64,000 nt of DNA from JABDMH01 sp964428345 (GCA_964428345.1 CAYRYD010000002.1:186001-250000); one strand, 5' to 3'. Shown: positions 1 through 8,391, numbered from the stretch's first letter. Program-made: numbers and translations. Notes: generated from the sequence alone by a model not told the origin.

Positions 1-1
1 C

Positions 2-151
2 TACGCGCTCCTGGGTTTGCATCTCCAATTGGGTCTGGCAGATGTAACATCCAACAATGGCACCCGGGTGCTTAACACAGGCGTTCGGGAGAAAGAAGAC
101 AGCAAAGGCACCCTCAATGGTTTAATTCTTAAATTCGCATACTTTTTCTAG
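2..151 (+). CDS. C-terminal end of a probable outer-membrane beta-barrel protein (partial)
   Basis: An open frame enters from the left edge and stops at TAG 149-151, leaving 49 residues. The end alternates hydrophobic and polar residues and finishes LKFAYFF, ending in aromatic Phe. A terminal beta-strand closing on Phe is typical of outer-membrane barrels, so an outer-membrane protein is the best guess; the family cannot be named from so little. It lies 12 bases before nadC on the same strand and may be cotranscribed with it. It was too short to be detected as a full ORF because its start lies outside the window. Confidence 0.5.
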   Translation, partial: YALLGLHLQLGLADVTSNNGTRVLNTGVREKEDSKGTLNGLILKFAYFF

Positions 152-163
152 AATGTCCATAAT

Positions 164-1009
164 ATGATCGACGATAAGACTATCCACAATTTTATTGTGC
201 AAGCCCTTGCGGAAGATGTCGGCTCAGGTGACCACACCTCCAATGCGTGTATTGATCCTGACAGCATTTCGACCGCCCGGCTTTTGGTCAAAGACGTTGG
301 AGTCATCGCGGGTATTGAACTGGCAGGAGCGATTTTCCGGCATGTCGATCCCGATTGCCAGTTTAACCAAAAACTGACCGATGGTGTCGATGTCGATCAC
401 GGTGAGGTAGCCTTTCATGTCACGTGCAATACAAGAGCCTTGTTGAAAGCCGAACGACTGGTATTAAACTGTATGCAACGCATGAGCGGGATCGCAACCT
501 TAAGCAGTCGTTTTTCCGTTGAAGTTGAAGGTATGCCGGTAAAAATTCTCGACACCAGAAAAACAACTCCGCTGATCCGTTTTATCGAAAAATGGGCGGT
601 CAAAATTGGTGGTTGTGACAACTACCGGGACGGACTCTACGACTGGATTATGATTAAGGACAATCATATCGATGCCTGTGGATCAATTACTAAAGCCATA
701 TCCCAGGTACACCGGTATCTGGAACAAAACCGACTCAACCTGAATATCACCGTCGAGGTACGCAATCTGGTCGAATTGCATGAAGTACTCGAAACCGGGG
801 GGATCACCAGGATCATGCTTGATAATTTTGAGATCCCTCTGTTAAAGGAAGCGGTAGACACTGTCCACCGACGGTATGAAACAGAGGCCTCCGGAGGTAT
901 TAATCTCCAAAATGTCAGGAGCTATGCAGAAACTGGTGTTGATTTCATTTCGGTGGGGGCTTTAACACATTCTTCTGGAACGTTGGATTTGAGTCTGAAG
1001 GTGGTTTAA
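164..1009 (+). CDS. nadC: Nicotinate-nucleotide pyrophosphorylase (quinolinate phosphoribosyltransferase)
   Basis: This cytoplasmic enzyme converts quinolinate and PRPP to nicotinate mononucleotide, CO2 and pyrophosphate in de novo NAD synthesis. The 281-residue length is normal for the family. Visible marks are the N-terminal EDVGSGDHTS segment near residue 17, the substrate-binding RKTTPLIRFIEKWAVKIGG stretch near 128, DGLYDWIMIKDNHI near 155 and a C-terminal TIM-barrel glycine segment ending in SVGALTHS. The ATG at 164 directly precedes the conserved N-terminus. No Shine-Dalgarno sequence is evident, as is usual in Bacteroidota. A second NAD gene, nadE, lies 3.4 kb downstream but in a separate unit, with minus-strand genes between. 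Confidence 0.96.
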   Translation: MIDDKTIHNFIVQALAEDVGSGDHTSNACIDPDSISTARLLVKDVGVIAGIELAGAIFRHVDPDCQFNQKLTDGVDVDHGEVAFHVTCNTRALLKAERLVLNCMQRMSGIATLSSRFSVEVEGMPVKILDTRKTTPLIRFIEKWAVKIGGCDNYRDGLYDWIMIKDNHIDACGSITKAISQVHRYLEQNRLNLNITVEVRNLVELHEVLETGGITRIMLDNFEIPLLKEAVDTVHRRYETEASGGINLQNVRSYAETGVDFISVGALTHSSGTLDLSLKVV

Positions 1010-1110
1010 ATTGGCGCCCGGATCACAAAAACAAGGAAGATAATCGTCAGGACGATCACCACCCAGATTCTGAGATCGCTCAAGTACGATCTGATATCAT
1101 TTTTCTCCAT
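1006..1110 (-). CDS. Small single-pass membrane protein (34 residues), hypothetical
   Basis: A short minus-strand frame runs from ATG 1108-1110 to TAA 1006-1008. It has a charged N-terminus (MEKNDIRSYLSDL), one hydrophobic helix (WVVIVLTIIFLVFVI) and a short tail RAPI. The organisation, charged head followed by one membrane helix, looks like a real small membrane protein rather than chance. It overlaps the last bases of nadC by 4 and sits about 100 bases downstream of pyrD in the same direction, so it could be the last gene of the dnaX-pyrD strand. I do not recognise a family. Coding status is uncertain. Confidence 0.4.
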   Translation of the reverse strand: MEKNDIRSYLSDLRIWVVIVLTIIFLVFVIRAPI

Positions 1111-1211
1111 GGTCTGTTTTAAGTGTACTTTTATTAGCATAAACTTTTCTATTTCGCACAACGGTCACGTTGCTAAAAGCAAAATTGATGCCATAGCATT
1201 TTGATGTAATA

Positions 1212-2258
1212 TCAGCTGTTTTCCTGCCGGCGGAGGGCAATAGCCTCGTTGATCTGACGGATGAATGCCGGGCCCTGATAGATAAGACCCGTGTAGATCT
1301 GGAGCAAGTCAGCTCCGTGATCGAGCTTTCGCAGCGCTTCATCAACACTCATGATTCCACCCACTCCTACGATTACAAAATCCGGCTTTGTATTTTTCCG
1401 GATATACCCGATCAGTTCGGTTGCCCGGTCAGCCAGTGGGGCTCCGCTAAGACCCCCGGCTCCAATCTTCTCCAGTATTGATGCAGGGGTCATAAGTCCC
1501 TGACGGTTGAGTGTTGTATTGGTAGCGATGATACCGTGTAGATCCTGTTCGAGTACCACATCGAGAACATCGTCAAGCTGACCAGAGGACAGGTCGGGAG
1601 CAATCTTCAACAATATAGGTCTCCCTACCGGTCGAGCCTTATTTTCTTCCTGAAGTGTCCGGAGTAACTGACGAAGCGGCTCTTTATCCTGCAGACTCCG
1701 CAGACCCGGTGTGTTTGGGCTGCTGACGTTGACTACAAAATAATCTACATAATCAAAGAGCTTACGGAATGCGATCAGGTAATCTTCCACCGCCTGCTCG
1801 TTGGGTGTCAGCTTATTCTTGCCAATGTTTCCTCCGACAATGAGCCCTTTAGACTGCACCTTACGAAGATTCTCGACCAGATGATCGACCCCGGCATTGT
1901 TAAAGCCCATCCGATTGATCAAAGCCCGGTCCGCAGGTAAACGGAAAAGCCTGGGCTGATCGTTACCGGGCTGCGCTACTGGTGTTACGGTACCTACTTC
2001 AATAAAGCCAAAACCAAGACTGGCCAAAGCGTCGATGTAAGCTCCATTCTTATCAAAACCAGCGGCCAGGCCAACTGGATTCCGGAAATGCAACCCCATT
2101 ATATTGGTGTGCAGTGACGGATCTTCAAAATCCCAGGATTTTTTCAACAGAAACTTCAGGGGTGGAATGGAACTCACCACCTGCAACCCTGCCATGGTCA
2201 GATGATGTGCCCTCTCGGGTTCGATGGCAAACAATAATGGCTTGACGAGTTGATACAA
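1212..2258 (-). CDS. pyrD: Dihydroorotate dehydrogenase (quinone), class 2
   Basis: Catalyses oxidation of dihydroorotate to orotate, step four of pyrimidine synthesis, passing electrons via FMN to membrane quinone. The 348-residue protein has the class 2 plan: an N-terminal hydrophobic helix region (MYQLVKPLLFAIEPERAHHLT), then the FMN TIM barrel beginning GLHFRNPVGLAAGFDKNGA near residue 54. The active-site segment NVSSPNTPGLR (catalytic Ser) and LLKIAPDLS, IATNTT and the C-terminal phosphate-binding GVGGIMS are visible. It follows dnaX on the minus strand after a 125-base gap. Nothing is missing from the catalytic set. Confidence 0.96.
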   Translation of the reverse strand: MYQLVKPLLFAIEPERAHHLTMAGLQVVSSIPPLKFLLKKSWDFEDPSLHTNIMGLHFRNPVGLAAGFDKNGAYIDALASLGFGFIEVGTVTPVAQPGNDQPRLFRLPADRALINRMGFNNAGVDHLVENLRKVQSKGLIVGGNIGKNKLTPNEQAVEDYLIAFRKLFDYVDYFVVNVSSPNTPGLRSLQDKEPLRQLLRTLQEENKARPVGRPILLKIAPDLSSGQLDDVLDVVLEQDLHGIIATNTTLNRQGLMTPASILEKIGAGGLSGAPLADRATELIGYIRKNTKPDFVIVGVGGIMSVDEALRKLDHGADLLQIYTGLIYQGPAFIRQINEAIALRRQENS

Positions 2259-2383
2259 GATAACAGGTATAAAGACCCCGCCAAAGCTAACTGATCCTTG
2301 GCATGAAGACTAACCGATTCAGGCTAAATTTTGCAATTTCGTTTATTCCCGATGAATACCCGATTATCATCAATCCATAAAAA

Positions 2384-4225
2384 CTAGATATCACTATCCG
2401 GTTTCATCCCGAACCTGCCCACAAATGAAACAAGTTGCGGATTCTGATTGCACATATGCTCAAACTTTTCTTTGGTCGTCAGTAATTTCGGACGCTCCTC
2501 GTTTTCGATATAACGTCCATCAATTTCGATCGAAATGGTGAGCCGGGGCACTCCCAGTTTGGTACGGAGATCTTCAATAAGAGGTACCTCCTGAAGGATG
2601 ACTGATTTGGAAACCATGCTGCCAACCGTTGCAACAATCGAATTGTTAATGACATCCAGCTGGGTTTTTTTGAGTACCGCCTTTACGGTCTGGGACGTTT
2701 GATTTTCGGCGTATTCATTCCAGATTGCCTCTACCTGATCCAATGAGATGACCAGGGAATCCAGTTCCTTTCGTTCTTCATATTTCTTCTCAACGGCCCT
2801 GACCAAATGATTAAGCGAACTCAATCCCGGACCGGCAAGGCCCACCTTTTTACGGAGGTTAAACGGCAGTCCTTCGCCGGTAGGTGTATCTGATGGATAC
2901 TCCTGATCCGACCGCGCATCGGCCTGATCAGCTGGTGGAGTGGCTACCTGATTCTTAATCGCCGCATCGCTCTTACCGTCAACCATATACTTTGGCTGAA
3001 CTTTCACCGGATGCTCCGCGCTGCCGGATACCAATTCCGTCTCGCCAGAAGTAGCTGGTCTCTCCATGGGCTGACTTCGCATCAGGACCTCACTTTTTTT
3101 TTCTGAAGAAAAGCCGGCATCATTAGTTCTCTTCTGATTAATGAAATTCATCTTGATCAGGGCCAGCTCCACGTGTAGACGCTTGTTCTTTGCCATCCGG
3201 TAATTGACATCACAATCATTGGCGATTTCGAGAGCGCTCAGAATAAAACTTTCCGCCATCACTTTAGCCTGATTCAGATAAAGGGTCTTCACCTGTTCGC
3301 TCAACTCAAGCAGATGATGAATCGACTGGTGATGGCAGACCAGAAGGTTTCGAAAATGTTCTGCCAGTCCACTTAAAAATGCATCGGCTTCAAAACCTTT
3401 TTGCTGAATTTCATCAAATACCCGGAGTACACCAGCCACATCACCCATCGCCATGGCATTGGTGACCTTAAAAAAATAATCATAGTCAAGAATGTTGAGA
3501 TGGGTAATGACGTCCTGGTAGGATATTTTCTTTCCCCCGAAACTAGCCAGCTTATCCAGGATGCTGAGGGCATCCCGGAGGGCACCATCCGATTTGGTGG
3601 CGATCAGGTGCAACGCCTCGTCATCGGTTTCGATCTCCTGACTGCTGCACACATACTTTAATTGCCTGACAATGTCATCAACTTTGATCCGTTTGAAATC
3701 AAAAATCTGACAGCGGGAAAGGATCGTCGGAATGATTTTATGCTTTTCAGTGGTCGCCAGTATAAAAATGGCATAGGGGGGAGGTTCTTCCAATGTCTTC
3801 AGAAAGGCATTGAATGCCGACGAAGACAACATATGCACTTCATCGATGATAAAGACCTTGTACCTGCCTTCCTGGGGTTGAAAACGGACCTGTTCGTTAA
3901 GTATACGGATATGTTCAACACTGTTATGAGATGCAGCATCAAGTTCGATAATGTTTAATGAGGCGCTGCGGTCAAAAGCCAGACAGGATGCACAGGCATT
4001 GCAGGGTTCGGTATCCTCCGTCACATTTTGGCAATTCAGTACTTTGGCCAGAATCCGTGCACAACTAGTCTTGCCTACACCCCTGGGACCACAAAATAGA
4101 AAGGCATGGGCCAGCGTATTTTGCCGGATCGCGTTTTTTAAAGTCTGACTTACATGTTCCTGTCCGACGACATCATCAAAACGCAGGGGACGGTACTTTC
4201 GGGCGGAAACAATAAACTGGCTCAT
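2384..4225 (-). CDS. dnaX: DNA polymerase III subunit gamma/tau
   Basis: Clamp-loader ATPase that loads the sliding clamp and, in the tau form, links polymerase cores and helicase. The 613-residue frame shows Walker A GPRGVGKTS at 46-54, the zinc module cysteines C65, C75, C78 and C81, Walker B DEVH at 128-131, the sensor segment ILATTEKHKI and the SRC motif (SRCQIF) of the arginine finger. Domains I-III occupy roughly the first 370 residues. From about 375 the sequence becomes low-complexity and charged, then a C-terminal tau-like domain follows. A run of nine A residues at codons 375-378 is listed separately; it could give a shorter gamma form. The delta-prime partner holB lies at 16339. 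Confidence 0.96.
   Translation of the reverse strand: MSQFIVSARKYRPLRFDDVVGQEHVSQTLKNAIRQNTLAHAFLFCGPRGVGKTSCARILAKVLNCQNVTEDTEPCNACASCLAFDRSASLNIIELDAASHNSVEHIRILNEQVRFQPQEGRYKVFIIDEVHMLSSSAFNAFLKTLEEPPPYAIFILATTEKHKIIPTILSRCQIFDFKRIKVDDIVRQLKYVCSSQEIETDDEALHLIATKSDGALRDALSILDKLASFGGKKISYQDVITHLNILDYDYFFKVTNAMAMGDVAGVLRVFDEIQQKGFEADAFLSGLAEHFRNLLVCHHQSIHHLLELSEQVKTLYLNQAKVMAESFILSALEIANDCDVNYRMAKNKRLHVELALIKMNFINQKRTNDAGFSSEKKSEVLMRSQPMERPATSGETELVSGSAEHPVKVQPKYMVDGKSDAAIKNQVATPPADQADARSDQEYPSDTPTGEGLPFNLRKKVGLAGPGLSSLNHLVRAVEKKYEERKELDSLVISLDQVEAIWNEYAENQTSQTVKAVLKKTQLDVINNSIVATVGSMVSKSVILQEVPLIEDLRTKLGVPRLTISIEIDGRYIENEERPKLLTTKEKFEHMCNQNPQLVSFVGRFGMKPDSDI
3094..3103 (-). promoter_or_regulatory. 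Possible programmed slippage site in dnaX (A9 run)
   Basis: On the coding strand the sequence reads GAA AAA AAA AGT from codon 375. It holds an in-phase A-AAA-AAA heptamer and nine consecutive A. A minus-one shift or one extra A gives AAG TGA, ending the protein after residue 378; loss of one A gives a stop after three more codons. Both alternative frames therefore stop at once, just after clamp-loader domain III. This resembles known dnaX recoding in Escherichia coli (ribosomal) and Thermus thermophilus (transcriptional slippage on A9). Use of the site here is inferred. Confidence 0.5.
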
Positions 4226-4364
4226 TAATCTGGTTTAGTGCTATGAAGTCTCCAAAACTACAAAAGAATCATATACCTTTTTTAGATACGACTTTCAAAA
4301 TTGACCCCGGCATAAGGATTATGACCCCGGGTGGAATATCCCGTGAGGGGGTTTATGATATCTG

Positions 4365-4372
4365 TATATTTG
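4365..4372 (+). promoter_or_regulatory. Bacteroidota -7 promoter element for nadE (TATATTTG)
   Basis: TATATTTG matches the TAnnTTTG -7 consensus of Bacteroidota sigma-ABfr promoters and ends 27 bases before the chosen nadE ATG. No clear TTTG -33 box is seen at the usual 19-20 base distance. The element lies inside the longer in-frame extension that begins with GTG 4331, which argues for translation starting at 4400. Confidence 0.45.
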
Positions 4373-4399
4373 CGATTCTTAAACTCCGAAGGTGATCGT

Positions 4400-6034
4400 A
4401 TGCGTATTGCGCTTGCACAACTCAATTATCATATCGGCGACTTCGAGGGCAACCTCCGGAAAATGTTGAAAGCCATCGCAGAAGCCAGGTCCCTGCGTGC
4501 GGATATTGTATGTTTTGGTGAACTGGCCACCTGCGGTTATCCTCCCCGGGATTTTCTGGAATTCAGTGATTTTATCCGGCGTGCCCAGGAAAGCATCAAT
4601 GAGCTGACCAAGGCGGCTACCGGAATAGCCATCATTGTAGGGAGCCCCACGGTAAACCCCCGATTGGAAGGAAAAGATCTGCACAACAGTGCTTTGGTAC
4701 TAGCTGATGGAAAAATACTCCACCACGCAAAAAAAGCCCTGCTACCGACTTATGATATTTTTGACGAGCATCGTTATTTCGAGCCCTCGGATGAGTTTCA
4801 CACCTTTCTGTACAAAGGAAAGCGTATTGCCCTTACCATCTGTGAAGACATGTGGAACATTGGTAATGAAAACCCTCTGTACACCATTTGCCCAATGGAT
4901 GAGATGTTGCCGGAAAGCCCCGATCTGATGATCAACATTTCTGCATCGCCCTTTGCCTATGATCACAGTCAGGAACGGGTCAACGTAATCCGTGAAAATG
5001 CCCTCCGGTACCAGCTGCCCCTGTTTTACGTCAATAATGTCGGAGCACAGACCGAGCTGATCTTCGATGGTGGATCGATGGCCATCTCACCTACCGGACA
5101 TGTGATTGAAATGCCTTACTTTACCGAGATGATCCGGGTTTTTGAGCTGGATGAGGTGATCCGCAACCAAACGGATCAACTGCAGCCCAAAGATAAATAC
5201 GAGCTCATCTATCAGGCACTCATCCTGGGCATCAGGGATTATTTCGGAAAACTGGGTTTTCAAAAGGCTATCCTTGGGCTGTCGGGTGGTATTGATTCTG
5301 CGCTGACTGCTGTCCTGACAGCCGATGCTCTGGGTCCGGAAAATGTACGGGTAGTCCTGATGCCTTCGCAGTTTTCCTCACAGCATTCGATTGATGATGC
5401 CATTGCGTTGGCCATCAAAGTGGGATTACCCTATGACATCATACCGATCCAGGAACCGTATGAAGCGTTTCTCAAAATCCTGGAACCGGTCTTCGAAGAC
5501 AGGCCTTTCGATGTGACGGAAGAAAATATCCAGGCGCGTTGCCGCGGAATCATCCTGATGGCCATGTCCAATAAATTTGGACACATTCTTTTGAATACTT
5601 CCAACAAAAGTGAAGCCGCGGTGGGTTATGGCACCCTGTACGGAGATATGGCCGGAGGTTTGAGTGTCATAGGCGATCTATACAAAACCGAGGTGTATAC
5701 CCTTGCACAATATATCAATCGCTATGACGAGATCATCCCTCTCAATACGCTGACCAAGCCACCCAGTGCCGAACTGAGACCCAACCAGAAGGATTCGGAT
5801 TCACTGCCTGACTACCAGATTCTCGATGTGATCTTATACGAATATATTGAGAAAGAACTGGGACCCCGGGAAATCATCGCCATGGGTTATGACGAACATT
5901 TGGTGAACCGCATCTTAAGGCTGGTCAATATCAATGAATTCAAACGATTTCAGACACCTCCGGTGCTTCGAATATCATCTAAGGCTTTTGGAATGGGCCG
6001 GAGGATGCCCATTGTGGGAAAATACCTCAACTGA
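4400..6034 (+). CDS. nadE: Glutamine-dependent NAD+ synthase
   Basis: Makes NAD from nicotinate adenine dinucleotide, using ammonia released from glutamine, the last step of NAD synthesis. It has two domains: an N-terminal nitrilase-type amidase with catalytic E41, K112 (KALLP) and C148 (TICEDMW), and a C-terminal ATP-pyrophosphatase with the SGGIDS loop at 295-300. ATG 4400 gives 544 residues starting MRIALAQLNYHIGDF, the normal start of the amidase fold. The frame is open 23 codons further upstream to a GTG at 4331, but that stretch carries a promoter element and no family similarity. The gene is divergent from dnaX and stands alone. Confidence 0.95.
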   Translation: MRIALAQLNYHIGDFEGNLRKMLKAIAEARSLRADIVCFGELATCGYPPRDFLEFSDFIRRAQESINELTKAATGIAIIVGSPTVNPRLEGKDLHNSALVLADGKILHHAKKALLPTYDIFDEHRYFEPSDEFHTFLYKGKRIALTICEDMWNIGNENPLYTICPMDEMLPESPDLMINISASPFAYDHSQERVNVIRENALRYQLPLFYVNNVGAQTELIFDGGSMAISPTGHVIEMPYFTEMIRVFELDEVIRNQTDQLQPKDKYELIYQALILGIRDYFGKLGFQKAILGLSGGIDSALTAVLTADALGPENVRVVLMPSQFSSQHSIDDAIALAIKVGLPYDIIPIQEPYEAFLKILEPVFEDRPFDVTEENIQARCRGIILMAMSNKFGHILLNTSNKSEAAVGYGTLYGDMAGGLSVIGDLYKTEVYTLAQYINRYDEIIPLNTLTKPPSAELRPNQKDSDSLPDYQILDVILYEYIEKELGPREIIAMGYDEHLVNRILRLVNINEFKRFQTPPVLRISSKAFGMGRRMPIVGKYLN

Positions 6035-6065
6035 CTGGCTTTCAATACTTTTGTTATTGTTTATA

Positions 6066-6124
6066 CGACATTCATTCCATTTATTCGTGGGCAATAGCCC
6101 ATTGACAGAATGAAAAGAATGTCG
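6066..6124. repeat. Inverted repeat with inner hairpin after nadE
   Basis: CGACATTC at 6066-6073 and GAATGTCG at 6117-6124 are perfect inverted copies. Between them GGGC-AATA-GCCC (6089-6100) forms a second small hairpin. There is no T run, so it is not a classical intrinsic terminator. The 283-base gap between nadE and atpB holds this structure and a -7 promoter element, and otherwise nothing I can name. Confidence 0.4.
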
Positions 6125-6278
6125 AAAGACAAAATTTGAAATATTGTTTCATTCACAATCCGAAGGGAAAAATAACATTCACTCTATCCCAGGTCACAAC
6201 CCATCTATCTATTTTGATTTTCGCAGCATATACGGGCAAAAAAGAAAGTGGAAGATTACCATAGATAGGTTAAAATCA

Positions 6279-6286
6279 TACCTTTG
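6279..6286 (+). promoter_or_regulatory. -7 promoter element for the atp operon (TACCTTTG)
   Basis: TACCTTTG fits TAnnTTTG and lies 31 bases before the atpB ATG, a typical leader length for this phylum. The -33 box is poor (TTAC at 6256), so the promoter call rests mainly on the -7 element and its position before a six-gene operon. Confidence 0.45.
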
Positions 6287-6317
6287 TGCCGAATTTTAAG
6301 GAAGGGTCGATATACCT

Positions 6318-7550
6318 ATGAATTTTTCAACAAAATTTCTATCCATATTCTCATTCCTGCTCTTGTTTTTCTGGGTTTCCATCACGTCCGTCAACGGTCA
6401 GCATGAAGGTCACGAAACCGGGCAGGAAGGCGATTTGTGCGCCCATGCCGGGCATCACGACGATGCTTTTGATCCGGCAGCAACTGCATTTCATCACATT
6501 GCCAACCCCAACGTCTTTTCGATTGGTCCGTTCAATTTCCCGCTACCCTGCATTTTGTATGCTCCGGGGCACGGACTGGACATCTTTTCGTCAGCGAAAT
6601 TCGCCTTTGATTTTCGCGGACATGGTGATGGACACCATTCCTACAAAGGATATGTACTGGATGGAGGCAGTGTTAAGAGAGTAGCCGATCACTCGTTTCC
6701 ACAAGACGAAGTGGAGATCGGAGGGTTCGTACATCAGGATGATAAAGCTTTTGTATGTTATCAGGGTAAAGCCTACGCTCTGGAAGCCAGGAGCACCATG
6801 GATGGCGGCCTCTTTGGCGGTGGAGTCACCTCATTTTACGACTTTTCCATCACAAAAAACGTCGTGGCAATGCTACTGGTCTTTGCCTTTCTTGCCTGGG
6901 TATTTTTAAAAATCGCCCGAACCTATAGAATTCGGGACGGTAAGGCTCCCAGGGGATTGCAGTCTTTTATGGAGCCGATGTTTCTGTTTATTCAGGACGA
7001 AGTGGCCAAACCTTTTCTGGGTGATAAATGGGCAAAGTATCAACCATTTCTAATGGCACTCTTTTTCTTTATTCTCGGATTGAATTTGTTTGGTCAGATA
7101 CCGTTTTTCGGAGGCGCCAATGTAACCGGTAATCTTGCCTTTACCATGGCGCTGGCGTTATTCACCTTTTTTGTAGTCAATCTGAATGGGAAGAAAGATT
7201 ACTGGAAGCACGTATTGTGGATGCCGGGAGTTCCCGCTGCCATCAAGGCAGTGATCATTACTCCGGTAGAAATATTGGGGTTGTTTATAAAGCCCTTTAC
7301 CCTGATGCTTCGACTTTTTGCCAACATAACGGCAGGTCACATCGTAGTATTAAGTTTTATTGGTCTGATTTTCATTTTTGGTAGTTCGGGGGCAAGTATC
7401 GGAGGTGCAGCGGTAGGAGCTATTGTATCGGTACCGCTGACGATTTTCATGATGTCGATCGAGCTGCTGGTTGCTTTCATTCAGGCCTTTGTATTTACCA
7501 TTTTAACAGCATCCTACATCGGTGCTGCCATTGAAGAACATCATCATTAA
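6318..7550 (+). CDS. atpB: ATP synthase F0 subunit a, with long periplasmic N-terminus
   Basis: Subunit a forms the proton half-channels against the c-ring. The last 230 residues carry the conserved membrane part, with the essential Arg at R332 in LRLFANITAGH and the final helices ending IGAAIEEHHH. Unlike the roughly 270-residue enterobacterial protein, this one has 410 residues: a signal peptide to about residue 28 (ending SVNGQ) and a region of about 150 residues rich in His (HEGHETG, HAGHHDD, GHGDGHHS) with three Cys. Similar extensions are known in other Bacteroidota AtpB proteins; their function is not established. It is the first gene of atpBEFHAG, with 24 bases before atpE. Confidence 0.95.
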   Translation: MNFSTKFLSIFSFLLLFFWVSITSVNGQHEGHETGQEGDLCAHAGHHDDAFDPAATAFHHIANPNVFSIGPFNFPLPCILYAPGHGLDIFSSAKFAFDFRGHGDGHHSYKGYVLDGGSVKRVADHSFPQDEVEIGGFVHQDDKAFVCYQGKAYALEARSTMDGGLFGGGVTSFYDFSITKNVVAMLLVFAFLAWVFLKIARTYRIRDGKAPRGLQSFMEPMFLFIQDEVAKPFLGDKWAKYQPFLMALFFFILGLNLFGQIPFFGGANVTGNLAFTMALALFTFFVVNLNGKKDYWKHVLWMPGVPAAIKAVIITPVEILGLFIKPFTLMLRLFANITAGHIVVLSFIGLIFIFGSSGASIGGAAVGAIVSVPLTIFMMSIELLVAFIQAFVFTILTASYIGAAIEEHHH

Positions 7551-7574
7551 TTCACAATAAATAACTAGTTAAAA

Positions 7575-7778
7575 ATGGTTGGTTCAATTACCGCTATTGG
7601 AATGGGGTTAGCCGTTATCGGTGCCGGGATCGGTATCGGTAATATCGGTGCTAAAGCGATGGAAGCCATTGCCCGTCAGCCGGAGGCTGTGGGTGATATT
7701 CGTGCAAACATGATCCTGATGGCAGCTCTGGTTGAAGGTGCTGCTCTTATTGCGATCATTGTTTCTTACATCCTCTGA
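7575..7778 (+). CDS. atpE: ATP synthase F0 subunit c
   Basis: Sixty-seven residues forming a two-helix hairpin that oligomerises into the rotary c-ring. Helix 1 is the glycine-rich GAGIGIGNIGAKAMEA segment, the polar loop is ARQPEAV, and helix 2 carries the ion-binding E54 in ALVEGAAL. The residue after the Glu is Gly and not Ser or Thr, and helix 1 lacks the Gln seen in sodium c-subunits, so proton coupling is likely. The gene is followed by a 100-base gap with a strong hairpin, which may help keep c-subunit synthesis above that of the following genes. Confidence 0.96.
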   Translation: MVGSITAIGMGLAVIGAGIGIGNIGAKAMEAIARQPEAVGDIRANMILMAALVEGAALIAIIVSYIL

Positions 7779-7803
7779 TCACTTCCATATAGCAAAAATG
7801 TCA

Positions 7804-7842
7804 GAGAGACCGGCCATCAACGGTTGGTTGACCCGGTCTCTC
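7804..7842 (+). promoter_or_regulatory. Stem-loop in the atpE-atpF intergenic region
   Basis: GAGAGACCGG at 7804-7813 pairs perfectly with CCGGTCTCTC at 7833-7842. Inside, TCAAC and GTTGA form a second stem around a five-base loop. No T run follows, so it is not a standard terminator. It sits between the gene needed in most copies (c) and the rest of the operon, where RNA hairpins can stabilise the upstream message or cause partial termination. That role is an inference. Confidence 0.55.
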
Positions 7843-7878
7843 CCTTCGATTAAAACATACATTAACAAAGATATATCC

Positions 7879-8391
7879 ATGATTTTCTTAGCTGATTTTA
7901 GTGTGATCAAACCTGATTTCGGTTTGTTTTTCTGGTCCTGCATCATTTTCGCTTTGTTTTGGATCATTGTCGGCAAGTTTGCATTTAAACCGATTGCCCA
8001 GGCATTGAAGAAAAGAGAAGAAGATATTCAGGGGGCATTGGATGAATCGGTACGTGCCCGCGAGGAGATGGCCAAAATGAAGGCCGAAAATGAAGCTTTG
8101 CTTGCCCAGGCGAGAGAAGAACGCAGCCGGATGTTGAGAGAGGCCAAAGAAACCAGTGATGGGATCGTGAAGGAAGCCCGGGACGGTGCAAAATTGGAGG
8201 CAAGCAAGATCCTGCAACAAGCTAAGCTGGAAATTGAAAGTCAAAAGAAACAAGCCATCACTGAGGTTAAAAATCAGGCTGGTCTGCTGGCGATTGAAAT
8301 TACGGAGCGATTACTGAAAGAAGAATTGAAGGATAAGGACCGTCAGAAGCATCTAGTAGAGCAAATGGTCAGGGATCTAAACCTGTCTTAA
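7879..8391 (+). CDS. atpF: ATP synthase F0 subunit b
   Basis: Peripheral stalk subunit that ties the F1 head to subunit a. ATG 7879 gives 170 residues: an N-terminal membrane helix (FGLFFWSCIIFALFWIIVG) followed by a long charged coiled coil (KKREEDIQGALDESVRAREEMAKMKAENEAL onward). The frame is open for another 49 codons upstream to a start inside atpE, but that extension runs through the intergenic hairpin and has no b-subunit features. Sixteen bases separate it from atpH. Confidence 0.94.
   Translation: MIFLADFSVIKPDFGLFFWSCIIFALFWIIVGKFAFKPIAQALKKREEDIQGALDESVRAREEMAKMKAENEALLAQAREERSRMLREAKETSDGIVKEARDGAKLEASKILQQAKLEIESQKKQAITEVKNQAGLLAIEITERLLKEELKDKDRQKHLVEQMVRDLNLS

Noticed and set aside
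3401..4148. Three plus-strand open frames (3401-3661, 3662-3958, 3951-4148)
   Set aside because: They are antisense to the conserved dnaX gene and encode no known motif; shadows of the AAA+ coding region.
4331..4399. GTG start giving a longer nadE
   Set aside because: The extension contains a TAnnTTTG promoter element and lies before the conserved amidase N-terminus.
6035..6317. An atpI/atpZ gene before atpB
   Set aside because: No open frame of suitable size or membrane character is present in the gap; only an inverted repeat and a promoter element.
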